From the IMG/VR virus record IMGVR_UViG_3300017963_000558, positions 1-32,628 of that record: 32,628 nucleotides of DNA; one strand, given 5' to 3'. Below the pieces are notes generated by a model. It saw only the letters and a program-made list of their open reading frames with translations. It was not told the origin of the DNA and made no database searches. The DNA comes from a virus. Shown here in pieces: positions 14,309-19,729 of the stretch; position 1 is the first letter of the stretch; the number at the start of each line of letters is the position of its first letter. A program made the position numbers and the translations under genes.

Positions 14309-14515
14309 TCACTTTTGATAAAGAACAGATGAGTCTCCAGGTTGTTCTCCAAAATCATCACTCAATAAGCGCATTCCATTATGGAGTCTGATTCCATAAC
14401 ATGCCTTGCGAAGCCCCACCCACGCTTCCATCCGACATTCTCTTCCACAATATTCTTGGCCCTCATGCGAAGCATTAAATGGCGAATTACACCAAGAACA
14501 AATGCTTTCATACAT
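14309..14515 (-). CDS. Small zinc-finger protein, 68 aa
   Basis: Four cysteines in a compact CSWC...CGRECR arrangement (6-9 and 23-27) predict one zinc site in the first 30 residues; the rest is a short basic and then acidic tail. The start overlaps the end of the excisionase-like gene, whose last codons supply a GGGGA very close to the ATG, so the exact start is uncertain. Probably a nucleic-acid or protein-binding accessory. Confidence 0.55.
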   Translation of the reverse strand: MYESICSWCNSPFNASHEGQEYCGRECRMEAWVGLRKACYGIRLHNGMRLLSDDFGEQPGDSSVLYQK

Positions 14516-14780
14516 TCCCCATGTTCCTTCGCCGGTTCCGCAATCGTGCGTTGCGCTCGTGTCGAGTTTCTTGCTTCCGGGAATCCAAGAACATTTGAAG
14601 GTCCATATCGGTAATTCTCCGATGAAGCTTTTTGCTGCATGGTGAAACAGACACTTCTACATATGCTAGCTCGTGACGTTTCAAGAGGCCCAAAACACTA
14701 CGTTCTGAAATTTGAAGAATTTCAGCAACTTCTTTGGGAGTATAAAGCTTTGGATAATAATGAGGATTTGAACTATCCAT
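14508..14780 (-). CDS. Excisionase-like HTH protein (MerR/HTH_17 type), 90 aa
   Basis: The segment LYTPKEVAEILQISERSVLGLLKRHELAYVEV (12-43) is the winged helix-turn-helix seen in phage excisionases and MerR-type small regulators: 'ytpkEvAeiLqiSersV...l...l.~~ki'. A basic C-terminal tail (RKQETRHERNARLRNRRRN) would contact DNA. The family includes Xis proteins that turn the integrase toward excision, and a tyrosine integrase is encoded 1.6 kb upstream. A transcription regulator of the early operon is an equal alternative. ATG 14780 follows the stop of the broken paralogue as TAAATG. Confidence 0.75.
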   Translation of the reverse strand: MDSSNPHYYPKLYTPKEVAEILQISERSVLGLLKRHELAYVEVSVSPCSKKLHRRITDMDLQMFLDSRKQETRHERNARLRNRRRNMGNV

Positions 14781-15050
14781 TTATTTGTTCTTGGCAATTA
14801 CCAAACATTCATTATCATTAAGAATACGTACAAAACAATCTCCGTATTCTCCATGATTCTTGTCTCCAAAAAAATCAGACCACCCGCTTTCCTATGGTAG
14901 GCCAATTGTAATAAGATGTTTTCCATATCGTTGCACGATTCTACCTGCACACGTTTCCCATATCCATTGAGTAATTACAGCTACCTGACCGTCTTTTAGT
15001 TTAGTAACAGGTATTACACCTGAAAGTTCTGTACTTAGTTTAACTGGCAT
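14781..15050 (-). pseudogene. Tandem paralogue of the next gene, interrupted by an amber codon
   Basis: From ATG 15050 to TAA 14781 the reading frame holds 89 codons that align along their whole length with the intact protein of 15080-15334. Shared blocks are MPV-L, VIP, KDGQ, RIVQRYG-HLI-IG-P, W(S)D/NLF, C(F/Y)V-I and LV. Codon 53 is TAG (14892-14894), just after IGLP where the intact copy has IGRPFGRW. TAG serves as a normal stop for several other genes here, so recoding is unlikely. Either the gene is a recent pseudogene making a 52-residue fragment, or this is a sequencing error. The ribosome-site region is duplicated with the gene. The remaining frame after the stop is still well conserved, which points to a recent event. 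Confidence 0.8.
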
Positions 15051-15066
15051 TGAATTGTCCTTTTGT
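15040..15066. repeat. Direct repeat copy 1: start region of the tandem paralogues
   Basis: A 27-base stretch identical to 15324-15350. It covers the ATG, the AAAGGACAAT ribosome site and the first codons of the two paralogous genes, and marks the duplication that created them. Confidence 0.85.
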
Positions 15067-15079
15067 GTTGCATTTCAAT

Positions 15080-15334
15080 CTATTGATTATTAGTAACTAT
15101 CAAGTGTTCGCCATTTTCAATTATATGCACGTAACAATTATCATGTGGATGACTAAAGAGGTTAGACCAACGTCCAAATGGACGACCAATTTCAATAAGA
15201 TGTGTACCGTATCTCTGAACAATTTTTCCTACATGCATATATGAATTCCATTCAATAATTTCACATATCTGCCCATCTTTCATTTCATGCAAAGGTATTA
15301 CAAGTCTTTTCGTGTGTTCTAAGTTAACTGGCAT
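15080..15334 (-). CDS. Small early protein, intact member of a tandem pair, 84 aa
   Basis: First gene of the leftward early operon, about 100 bases after the candidate promoter at 15443-15470. The product begins MPVNLEHTKRLVIPLHEMKDGQ and continues with a beta-rich body (GKIVQRYGTHLIEIGRPFGRW, then NCYVHIIENGEHLIV). KDGQ followed by strand, turn and strand suggests a small SH3-like or barrel fold. The tandem neighbour at 14781-15050 is a clear paralogue with a nonsense codon. AAAGGACAAT precedes ATG 15334. The role is unknown; first-expressed genes in phage operons often bind host proteins. Confidence 0.7.
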   Translation of the reverse strand: MPVNLEHTKRLVIPLHEMKDGQICEIIEWNSYMHVGKIVQRYGTHLIEIGRPFGRWSNLFSHPHDNCYVHIIENGEHLIVTNNQ

Positions 15335-15350
15335 TGAATTGTCCTTTTGT
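15324..15350. repeat. Direct repeat copy 2: start region of the tandem paralogues
   Basis: Identical to 15040-15066. It contains the ribosome site and start codon of the intact copy. Confidence 0.85.
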
Positions 15351-15543
15351 TTTGTAGGTTAGAAAAAGTCATGGCGTGTCGGACTGGTTATTACCGACTC
15401 TCCCCTTAGCTGGCTTCGCCAAGATACCTAGAGCGACTTTCCTTTATAAAGTCACCGCCATGAGTTACAATTTGGACGGCTTTCAATCCCCGAAGAAAGC
15501 CAATCCACGCAAAGGGGATACCCCGATCCTATCACGCCGGGGT
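15351..15543. other. Intergenic leader rich in inverted repeats
   Basis: Several short inverted repeats lie here: GTCGG/CCGAC (15378-15382 and 15394-15398), TGGC-TTC-GCCA near 15411-15421, GACTTT/AAAGTC around 15435-15453, GGCTTTC/GAAAGCC (15478-15484 and 15495-15501) and ACCCCG/CGGGGT (15520-15525 and 15538-15543). No open frame fits. It could be a structured 5' leader, a regulatory RNA or a cluster of protein sites. No known riboswitch class is recognised. Confidence 0.45.
15443..15470 (-). promoter_or_regulatory. Candidate early promoter
   Basis: On the minus strand TTGTAA (15465-15470) and TATAAA (15443-15448) are 16 bases apart. The -10 box matches 5 of 6 consensus bases and the -35 box 4 of 6. 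Transcription would begin near 15435 and leave a leader of about 100 bases before ATG 15334. It is the best candidate in this intergenic region for driving the early operon. The -10 box lies in a small inverted repeat (GACTTT...AAAGTC). Confidence 0.5.
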
Positions 15544-15572
15544 GTCAGAATTCTGACTGAGAATGGTCAGAA
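15544..15572. promoter_or_regulatory. Operator-like site with three GTCAGAA half-sites
   Basis: A perfect palindrome GTCAGAATTCTGAC at 15544-15557 is followed by an inverted third half-site GTCAGAA at 15566-15572, so TTCTGAC and GTCAGAA also form a spaced pair. It ends immediately before the stop of the winged-helix-like gene and lies upstream of the early promoter. Likely bound by the winged-helix protein or the Cro/CI-type repressor encoded next to it. Confidence 0.6.
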
Positions 15573-15974
15573 CTAAGATTGGCTGATTTTTTCAAGAATG
15601 ACAGCAGATTGCCGTGTAAAACAAGTCCACGGTATCCCTGCGTCGATCAGCCAAGAAGAAAGGCGAGAAGCCGCCTGATAGATTGCATTATCACTAATGC
15701 GCTTGCCCCAAATTACATCCTGAAGCTCCTCAAAAGTAACACGATTACGAATATTCAGGTAATGCAAGAGAGAATAAAGAGTGGGCGAGAGACGTAAGCT
15801 ACTTTTACCCCAATGCACAGTATGGGAATCTGGGGAAAATTGCAACCTAAGAGGTAGATCATTGGTATCTTGTAAGGAATTAACAGGTAAATCTATTAGT
15901 AACAATCCATCATCGCGCCGAATTCCAGTCCTAATCGCTTCAAGGGCATCCTGATCTGTCAGGAGAAATTGCAT
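15573..15974 (-). CDS. Winged-helix-like regulator, 133 aa
   Basis: The C-terminal part LRLSPTLYSLLHYLNIRNRVTFEELQDVIWG (about 60-90) followed by AIYQAASRLSSWLIDAGIPWTC (about 97-118) resembles the OmpR/PhoB-type winged helix. There, 'L-T-x-x-E-x-x-L-L-x-x-L' leads to the recognition helix 'V-x-x-x-I-x-x-L-R-x-K-L', and a hairpin VILE would form the wing. The N-terminal 55 residues are not a receiver domain and are unassigned. It is encoded between the repressor and the operator-like site at 15544-15572, so control of the early operon or of lysogeny is the likely job. ATG 15974 has AAAGG about 11 bases upstream. DNA binding is inferred. Confidence 0.55.
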   Translation of the reverse strand: MQFLLTDQDALEAIRTGIRRDDGLLLIDLPVNSLQDTNDLPLRLQFSPDSHTVHWGKSSLRLSPTLYSLLHYLNIRNRVTFEELQDVIWGKRISDNAIYQAASRLSSWLIDAGIPWTCFTRQSAVILEKISQS

Positions 15975-16038
15975 ATAGGCGCATACCTTTAGCGCAAAAA
16001 GATAAGAAGAAGAAAAAAAGAAGAAAAGCTAAAGATAA

Positions 16039-16299
16039 CTATTGTAAGTTATCCGGCGGAATCTCTTTGAAAAGCATTTCAAGTTCACAATCAAGTGCCC
16101 TTGCAATACTCTCAATAGTGGATAGCTTAACATCAGCAAAACGACCACCCAACAAATTGGAAATAGTTGACTGAGCCAGTCCGGTACGCTCTGCCAATTC
16201 CATTTGAGTCATATCACGTTCAAAAAGTATTCGACGGATACTCTTTCGTAGTTTCGGGTCAAGGGGCATGAACAGAGTTCCTACTAATAAGTTTTCCAT
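16039..16299 (-). CDS. Cro/CI-type (XRE) repressor-like protein, 86 aa
   Basis: An XRE helix-turn-helix covers MTQMELAERTGLAQSTISNLLGGRFADVKLSTIESIARALDCELEMLF (about 30-77). It has the usual 'Q-x-x-L-A-x-x-(3)-G-x-(4)-I-S-x-(5)-G' pattern and a helix that packs against the domain. It is a single-domain protein without the peptidase tail of LexA-cleaved repressors, so it may be Cro-like, or a repressor relieved in another way. GGGAGGG lies about 8 bases before ATG 16299, just after a near-consensus promoter at 16317-16345. It probably regulates lysogeny by binding the site at 15544-15572 or its own promoter. Confidence 0.85.
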   Translation of the reverse strand: MENLLVGTLFMPLDPKLRKSIRRILFERDMTQMELAERTGLAQSTISNLLGGRFADVKLSTIESIARALDCELEMLFKEIPPDNLQ

Positions 16300-16316
16300 T
16301 ACAAAGCCCTCCCTTT

Positions 16317-16345
16317 AGTATAGAGCATAGGAAACATGGTGTCAA
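16317..16345 (-). promoter_or_regulatory. Near-perfect sigma70 promoter of the repressor gene
   Basis: On the minus strand TTGACA (16340-16345) and TATACT (16317-16322) are separated by exactly 17 bases. The -35 box is perfect and the -10 box matches 5 of 6. The start would be near 16310, leaving only about 10 bases before ATG 16299; the GGGAGGG ribosome site lies right at the transcript start. This is the strongest promoter seen in the window. Confidence 0.8.
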
Positions 16346-16360
16346 GACAAAAATGCAAAA

Positions 16361-17509
16361 TCAGCTTCCCCCCCCCAGGAGCCACCCACACACCACATTG
16401 GCAACTACTTGAAGCCTTGCTAGCTCGTGAAGATTAAGCTGCTTGTATACCCGCTTCTGGAGGCTCTTGCTTGTGTGCCCCATTGTCAGGTCGATCATGG
16501 CCTGATCGGGTACAAGGTCAACGACTGTGGCGTAGGTGTGGCGTAGGGAGCCAAGACTAACGCCCAACGACCGATTGCCGTCCAAGACGCGATTGAAGGT
16601 CAGGGAAAGCTCCCTCCCGCCCGGTGAATACCGGCGCCGAGATCGTGACAACAGCAAGCATCGCTCAGATGCACTGGCCGACTTGCGGTGGTCACGCTGG
16701 TAATCTTGGATAGCCTCGACTGTCTCGGGCCACAAGGCTGCCATACGGCGGCGCTTCGTCTTGACACGACGGAAATCATGGTACGGTATTTTGCCGTCCA
16801 AATGCAAATGATCTAGCGTGATTGCAACTGTATCGCTGGGATAGAAGCCGCAGTTGATCCCAAGCAAGATAGCGACCTTCAGCTTGGGTTTCGCAGCCGC
16901 CAGTGCAGTAAGAATAACGTCTCGGTCGAGGAAGCGACAGCTACCGTTCTCTTCTTGCTCGGCTTCAATGGCAGTGACGGAAGGCACAGCGAACCTAGGG
17001 CCGTAACGAATATCGCAATCGAATAGCTCCATCTTGCGGCCCCAATTGAAGACGGCCTTCGTGGCAATGATGAAGTTTCGTTGCGTGCGAAGGCTATATC
17101 TGTTATTCTCCAAGTGCCTTTCCATCACTGTGAAATGCTCAGGCTTCAGGGCCTTGACTGGCAAGCCGACCACCATGGATTGCTCAAAGAGCCTTCGCAC
17201 GGCGCGGTAGTCCCCTCGGGTTTTGCACGCAAGCTTGCCAGCCACGATTCGATCATCAACGTCGGCCAGATGCTTATCGAGCAATTCCCTCACAGTAATA
17301 CTGTGCTCGTGAGTGGGCGGAATCTCACCCGCCAGTAGATAGTCCTTTTCGCGCAGCCAAAGCCGAAGCGCCGCGTCTCGGTCTTTCAACGGGCCGAAGT
17401 AATAGACCTTCCCGCGAACCTTCTTGCTCCAGTACCCCCTTGGATGGACAGTGAGCGGGAAGTCGGGGTGCGCTCGCTTCCAGAGGCGATGCTTCTGTAG
17501 GTCAAACAT
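16361..17509 (-). CDS. int: Tyrosine integrase of planctomycete type, 382 aa
   Basis: Recombines phage and host attachment sites. The N-terminal arm domain has YWSKKVRGKVYYFG (26-39), and the core SAM-like domain spans roughly 70-170. The catalytic domain has GINCGFYPSD (217-226), Lys250, GSLRHTYATV (320-329) with Arg323, MGHTSKS (343-349) with His345, and Tyr355 in VYKQ as nucleophile. The place where most integrases have the first catalytic Arg (TGLR-x-x-E) reads INCGFYPSD, and the HxxR His is Gly320. From memory, both changes are shared with integrases common in Gemmata-like Planctomycetes and need not mean loss of activity. A run of nine G lies just before the stop. ATG 17509 is chosen; the region upstream (17510-17854) is gene-free. 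Confidence 0.88.
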   Translation of the reverse strand: MFDLQKHRLWKRAHPDFPLTVHPRGYWSKKVRGKVYYFGPLKDRDAALRLWLREKDYLLAGEIPPTHEHSITVRELLDKHLADVDDRIVAGKLACKTRGDYRAVRRLFEQSMVVGLPVKALKPEHFTVMERHLENNRYSLRTQRNFIIATKAVFNWGRKMELFDCDIRYGPRFAVPSVTAIEAEQEENGSCRFLDRDVILTALAAAKPKLKVAILLGINCGFYPSDTVAITLDHLHLDGKIPYHDFRRVKTKRRRMAALWPETVEAIQDYQRDHRKSASASERCLLLSRSRRRYSPGGRELSLTFNRVLDGNRSLGVSLGSLRHTYATVVDLVPDQAMIDLTMGHTSKSLQKRVYKQLNLHELARLQVVANVVCGWLLGGGS

Positions 17510-17570
17510 CGAATTCTCCTAATCAAGGATATGCTATTAAACATAGAGATGCTTACTTTTGGTTTGCCTT

Positions 17571-17592
17571 TGCGGGTGTACTGCGGGTGTAC
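17571..17592. repeat. Perfect tandem repeat, 11 bases twice (TGCGGGTGTAC)
   Basis: Two identical adjacent units spaced one DNA turn apart, about 60 bases upstream of the integrase start. This spacing is typical of cooperative protein binding. Confidence 0.7.
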
Positions 17593-17781
17593 AAAATTTC
17601 TCTCGATCAGGAATAGTGCTGCAATTCTAGGCATTTTCGGACTTGCCCCTGCGGGCTGATGCCCAGCCGGTATATTTTTCCGCAAACAACCTAAGTTCCT
17701 ATAGTTTATTACGTTACGACATGAGGACAAAGTGGGTTACCTGAAGAAAATTGCCTTAATAAGCCTAAAAAAAGCAATCCG

Positions 17782-17812
17782 GGTGTACATACACCTGGAG
17801 GCATGGTAGAAT
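17782..17812 (+). promoter_or_regulatory. Palindrome overlapping a weak promoter for the zinc-ribbon gene
   Basis: The palindrome GGTGTACATACACC (17782-17795) covers the position where a -35 box would be for the -10-like TAGAAT at 17807-17812. A protein bound here would block that promoter. The -35 match is poor, so an activator is also possible. Confidence 0.4.
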
Positions 17813-17854
17813 TATGCGATCTGATTTCACCCTCCATTACCCAGGAGAACCATT

Positions 17855-18127
17855 ATGATGGCTGCTAAGAAAAAGTCAACCCGTGGTCGCAAGACGTGCC
17901 CCGCCTGCGGAGAAACTACCGGCGCCCGGACGCGAACTTGCAAGTGCGGGCACGAGTTCCAGATTAAGACCCACAAACAATCTGTGCGCGGTCCTCTTGA
18001 CTACTCGCTTGAGGAACTTGAGAATCTAGTAAAGGCCAAGAAGGCCGTAGCAGAGCCGTTAGCCAAGCTAATCGAGAAGCACGGTGCAGAGGTTGTGTTG
18101 GCTGAAGCTCAGCGCCTTGCACAATAA
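17855..18127 (+). CDS. Zinc-ribbon protein with charged helical tail, 90 aa
   Basis: The only plus-strand gene between the integrase and the late region. Residues 15-35 hold CPAC and CKC with GHEF (a 'KTCPACGETT...RTCKCGHEF' ribbon), a fold that binds one zinc. The rest is a charged region and a helical end rich in Lys, Ala and Glu (LEELENLVKAKKAVAEPLAKL, then GAEVVLAEAQRLAQ). The AGGAGAA site before ATG 17855 is good. With its own candidate promoter/operator and a terminator directly after it (18130-18151), it looks like a separately regulated cassette expressed from the prophage. The function is unknown; DNA binding is likely. Confidence 0.75.
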   Translation: MMAAKKKSTRGRKTCPACGETTGARTRTCKCGHEFQIKTHKQSVRGPLDYSLEELENLVKAKKAVAEPLAKLIEKHGAEVVLAEAQRLAQ

Positions 18128-18129
18128 GA

Positions 18130-18151
18130 AAGGCCGTACAGAAGCGGCCTT
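18130..18151. terminator. Bidirectional terminator hairpin between convergent genes
   Basis: AAGGCCG (18130-18136) and CGGCCTT (18145-18151) form a perfect 7-bp stem with an 8-base loop, two bases after the zinc-ribbon stop. On the minus strand a T-rich tail (TCTTATT) follows, so it suits ending the late operon better than the plus-strand gene. Confidence 0.7.
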
Positions 18152-18173
18152 ACACAGAAGTAACAAGTAAGAA

Positions 18174-18410
18174 TTAGTCTACTTGGTCGTTATCTCGCCT
18201 TGCAAGATACGCCAAGAAGGCGTCCCTTTGGTCCTTTAGGGCTGCTGTGTGGGCTGGAAAAGTGCGCGTAAGCATCCACCATACCGTCCAGGCTAAGACC
18301 AGTAAGGCGCCTCCCTGAAGTATCTCGGATGCCAATGGCATCCCGACTGGCATATCAGCCGCGAAGATCATTGAAACTACAGCAATTAGTCCATAAGCTG
18401 GCACGCGCAT
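18174..18410 (-). CDS. Small membrane protein, possible holin or lysis accessory, 78 aa
   Basis: Two hydrophobic stretches, VPAYGLIAVVSMIFAAD (3-19) and ILQGGALLVLAWTVWWML (30-47), are followed by a polar helical tail (KDQRDAFLAYLARRDND). Small two-segment proteins with such tails are common next to phage lysis genes as holins, antiholins or spanin-like helpers. It is coupled to the protease-thioredoxin gene by TAATG and is the last gene of the late operon before the terminator. A lysis role is inferred from context. Confidence 0.6.
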   Translation of the reverse strand: MRVPAYGLIAVVSMIFAADMPVGMPLASEILQGGALLVLAWTVWWMLTRTFPAHTAALKDQRDAFLAYLARRDNDQVD

Positions 18411-19387
18411 TATTTAGGCCCTTCTGCGCTATAGAATTCCAATAGCTCCTGAACACTTTTCACGCCAGACATCACTTCGCCACGTTGATTCACATAAGCC
18501 GGCAGGGCATTGATTCCATATAGCTCTGCAAACGCAACATTGAGGTCATAATCAATCACCTGTATATCTGAGCACGAAGTCCTAAGCTCCTCAATAACAG
18601 GTTTCATCTGTTGACAATATTTGCACCAATCAGCAGAAAACATCAAATTCCCCGTTAGGCTTAAACTTCCAAGGTCAGTAGAATTAACAGCGTAACCATT
18701 CTTTTCAGTTGCACCCCAAAGCACCCCAACAATTTTTCCATCCTGGAAAATTGCCGAGCCACTTCGTCCGCCCTTCGGCGGTGGGACAAACATGAAGCTC
18801 TGTTTGGGCTTTTCGTTCATTTTAGTTACATGCCCTTCAAAAAGTGATTGCCAACTCAATCCGGGGCAGCCAACAGACATGATGGGATTATTTGGGTTTG
18901 GTCCATCAGGAGAAATTGGAATAGCCACTGGTAACTCACCTTCCTTAAAACTTTCGACAGGAATTACAATTACAGCAGCATCGACACTGAGAATCTTAGA
19001 AACCTTTCCAGTGTATTCGCCGGTGATCCTCCCATCAATCCAAAACTCAGCGATAAATGCCTTCGTTCCCTCGACAACATGCCGGCAAGTAAGAACATAC
19101 ACATACTGATCGTCAATTCTGAAACACGCACCAGAGCCGCCCGAACCGCCACCACGTATACGACAAGCGGAATGCAGATATTTATCTAAATCTACTTTCT
19201 CTGGATTAACAACAGATCGCTGGACGAAAGGAAGCGAAGGTGGAGCAATTTCGATTTGTGGAAATAATTCCTCTGTAACTTCATCTTGTGAATGAGAATA
19301 AATTACAGGAACTAGAAAAGGTAATGCGCAAAACGTCACTACCACAAGCCAACTAATTACGTAAATTATAAACGGTGTTTTCTTCAT
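18410..19387 (-). CDS. Membrane-anchored trypsin-like protease fused to a thioredoxin domain, 325 aa
   Basis: A signal anchor (FIIYVISWLVVVTFCALPFLVPVI, 6-29) is followed by a trypsin/HtrA-like domain. It has His103 in TCRHVVE, Asp136 in SVDAAVIV and Ser209 in GGRSGSAIF, which is a complete catalytic triad. From about 245 a thioredoxin-fold domain follows, with WCKYC (Cys255, Cys258) and a later cis-Pro segment INALPAYV. Both domains would face the periplasm. ATG 19387 (MKKTPF) is chosen for its AAAGG site 8 bases upstream. It sits between a holin-like gene and a small membrane gene, where an endolysin would be expected. Possible roles are cutting or maturing envelope proteins during lysis, or protecting and folding virion proteins. 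No phage precedent for this exact fusion is known to me. Confidence 0.85.
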   Translation of the reverse strand: MKKTPFIIYVISWLVVVTFCALPFLVPVIYSHSQDEVTEELFPQIEIAPPSLPFVQRSVVNPEKVDLDKYLHSACRIRGGGSGGSGACFRIDDQYVYVLTCRHVVEGTKAFIAEFWIDGRITGEYTGKVSKILSVDAAVIVIPVESFKEGELPVAIPISPDGPNPNNPIMSVGCPGLSWQSLFEGHVTKMNEKPKQSFMFVPPPKGGRSGSAIFQDGKIVGVLWGATEKNGYAVNSTDLGSLSLTGNLMFSADWCKYCQQMKPVIEELRTSCSDIQVIDYDLNVAFAELYGINALPAYVNQRGEVMSGVKSVQELLEFYSAEGPK

Positions 19388-19400
19388 GGGCATTGCCTTT

Positions 19401-19646
19401 CTACTTGACCGACGTAATAGGTTCCTTGCTGATAGTGCGCAAAAGCACATTCACAATAGCCAGTCCAGCCGCAAGCCAAGGCGCAATAGGTGTCGGCAGG
19501 AATGAAACGCTACCAGCCGCACTTAGCACAGTCGCAAGCCCACCCAGCGTGTTCACCCAAAATGTCTTGGACCGCAGAAGTCCCTTGCCCAACACGGGCT
19601 TCCCTTCAGCAATTCTCTCGTTACGAATGTCTCGCAAAATTCCCAT
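19401..19646 (-). CDS. Holin-like small membrane protein, 81 aa
   Basis: ATG 19646 is chosen over an in-frame start six codons upstream because GAGGAGA precedes it. A basic N-terminus (MGILRDIRNERIAEGKPVLGKGLLRSK) leads into two hydrophobic segments, FWVNTLGGLATVLSAAGSVS and WLAAGLAIVNVLLRTIS, and a short end (KEPITSVK). The 'SKTFWVN-LGG...A-VN-LLR--SKEPI' pattern resembles small phage holins that set the time of lysis by opening the inner membrane. The adjacent genes are the protease-thioredoxin gene downstream and the ejection protein upstream. Confidence 0.7.
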   Translation of the reverse strand: MGILRDIRNERIAEGKPVLGKGLLRSKTFWVNTLGGLATVLSAAGSVSFLPTPIAPWLAAGLAIVNVLLRTISKEPITSVK

Positions 19647-19729
19647 AGTAAATCTCCTCTTCAAAAGTTAAATTGGCCCCATCTTCAGTGTACTTACCTA
19701 ATGCTTCTGTAAGTACCTTTTTGCCCACC

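Larger units (their letters stand above)
17510..17854. other. Gene-free region with GGGTGTAC repeats, candidate attachment/operator region
   Basis: No convincing open frame. It contains a perfect 11-base tandem repeat TGCGGGTGTAC (17571-17581 and 17582-17592), a third GGGTGTAC at 17781-17788, and a palindrome GGTGTA-CA-TACACC at 17782-17795. A GGCTG/CAGCC hairpin followed by T-rich sequence sits at 17654-17680. Position next to int suggests integrase arm sites and attP, but the core site cannot be identified from this window alone. Confidence 0.45.

Noticed and set aside
14839-14894. Altered genetic code (TAG read as an amino acid)
   Set aside because: TAG ends several intact genes in the window (for example at 1107, 4214, 9834, 15080 and 19730), and only one gene has an internal TAG.
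16368-16376. Run of nine G at the end of the integrase (and a shorter run near 21906) as a phase-variation switch
   Set aside because: Slippage would change only the last few residues before the stop in the integrase. The other run lies inside a long coiled-coil gene and nothing else suggests switching.
17654-17680. Plus-strand terminator hairpin (GGCTG/CAGCC with T-rich tail)
   Set aside because: The stem has only five base pairs and no plus-strand gene lies upstream of it to be terminated.
17386-17730. 114-aa minus-strand frame over the integrase start
   Set aside because: It overlaps the integrase N-terminus in another frame and has basic, low-information composition.
19621-19728. 35-codon GTG frame between the 1320-aa gene and the holin-like gene
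   Set aside because: It looks protein-like (GKKVLTEALGKYTEDG) but has no spacing for a ribosome site and overlaps the holin start. I could not decide and leave it out.
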